From NCBI GenBank assembly GCA_030671945.1, contig DAOVHJ010000191.1, positions 1-5,439 of the forward strand: 5,439 nucleotides of DNA. The letters run 5' to 3'. Of this stretch, positions 5,233-5,439 are shown piece by piece. The notes under the pieces are model-generated. The model was not told the origin of the DNA, ran no database searches, and was given only the letters and a program-made list of their open reading frames with translations. The position numbers were made by a program, and so were the translations under genes. The stretch is from Candidatus Heimdallarchaeota archaeon (GTDB lineage: Archaea > Asgardarchaeota > Heimdallarchaeia > JABLTI01). Within the stretch, counting starts at the first letter, position 1. The number at the start of each line of letters is the position of its first letter.

Positions 5233-5439
5233 TCAACCAGTATAGCGTAAGGCTTCACTTGGAGGTATTTTCGAAGCTCGTCTTGCAGGTAGAACAGCTG
5301 CAATAATAGAAAGTATAATGGTAACAAAGGTGAACAGTGCTAGTGTTGCCCATGGAACAATAAATTTGAAATCAAATTCGGTCAAATATTGTGTATACAT
5401 ACCATATCCTAGAATGAATCCATTCACAAAACCAATCAC
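5233..5439 (-). CDS. FtsX/MacB-type ABC transporter permease, C-terminal end (partial)
   Basis: Only the last 68 residues are in the window; the frame is open to the right edge and the GTG there is probably internal. The fragment begins with the end of one hydrophobic segment (GFVNGFILGYG), has an aromatic, probably extracytoplasmic stretch, then a final membrane helix (about residues 28-50, 'PWATLALFTFVTIILSIIAAV') followed by 'LPARRASKIPPSEALRYTG'. That ending is the hallmark of FtsX-fold permeases (MacB, LolC/E and relatives), where 'PA-RAS---P-EALR' forms the cytoplasmic tail next to the last helix. Family knowledge: these permeases work with a separate ATPase in mechanotransmission, lipoprotein or peptide export, or macrolide efflux; the substrate cannot be deduced here. 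The gene lies upstream of the GGDEF-like gene on the same strand, with a 90-base gap containing a T-tract and a candidate promoter, so it is probably not in the same operon. Confidence 0.82.
   Translation of the reverse strand: MIGFVNGFILGYGMYTQYLTEFDFKFIVPWATLALFTFVTIILSIIAAVLPARRASKIPPSEALRYTG

Noticed and set aside
1..5439. TGA read as a sense codon (Trp or Sec), suggested by the ATG...TGA leaders
   Set aside because: TGA ends trpS, the permease, the GGDEF-like gene and the first fragment at the expected family ends, and Trp is encoded by TGG throughout, so TGA is a normal stop.
1..5439. CRISPR arrays, tRNA or rRNA genes, insertion sequences
   Set aside because: No regularly spaced repeats, no cloverleaf with a CCA-side acceptor pairing, no rRNA motifs and no transposase frame or terminal repeats were seen on either strand.

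Overview
The window looks like AT-rich archaeal chromosome. The clearest archaeal marker is a CDP-archaeol synthase (CarS), an enzyme of ether-lipid synthesis. The tryptophanyl-tRNA synthetase is of the archaeal/eukaryotic type. Upstream regions carry TATA-like boxes rather than bacterial -35/-10 pairs, Shine-Dalgarno sites are weak, and several genes have no start candidate except TTG. An Asgard or other mesophilic archaeal lineage would fit, but the lineage is inference and cannot be fixed from this sequence.

Layout, left to right. The plus strand begins with the C-terminal end of a PD-(D/E)XK nuclease-like (Mrr-type) protein. It converges, 10 bases apart, on a minus-strand metallo-beta-lactamase nuclease of the CPSF/ligase-associated exonuclease type. 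A 184-base divergent intergenic region separates that gene from carS (plus). Next on the plus strand come an unrecognised three-helix membrane protein with a long charged tail, preceded by the best TATA box of the window, and trpS, which has its own leader with palindromes and a Shine-Dalgarno site. trpS converges, 18 bases apart, on a minus-strand pair: a GGDEF-like nucleotidyl-cyclase-fold protein followed by a PHP-domain phosphoesterase. Upstream of the pair on the same strand is the C-terminal end of an FtsX/MacB-type ABC permease that runs off the right edge.

The plus-strand genes are mostly housekeeping (lipid synthesis, translation) and appear to be separate transcription units, with T-rich terminators after carS and after the membrane-protein gene. 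The part worth a second look is the minus-strand pair. A compact archaeal GGDEF-like protein keeps an acidic pair in a degenerate GTEEC signature and is closely linked to a metal-dependent phosphoesterase. This could be a nucleotide-making and nucleotide-cleaving module, but that role is inferred from fold and position only.
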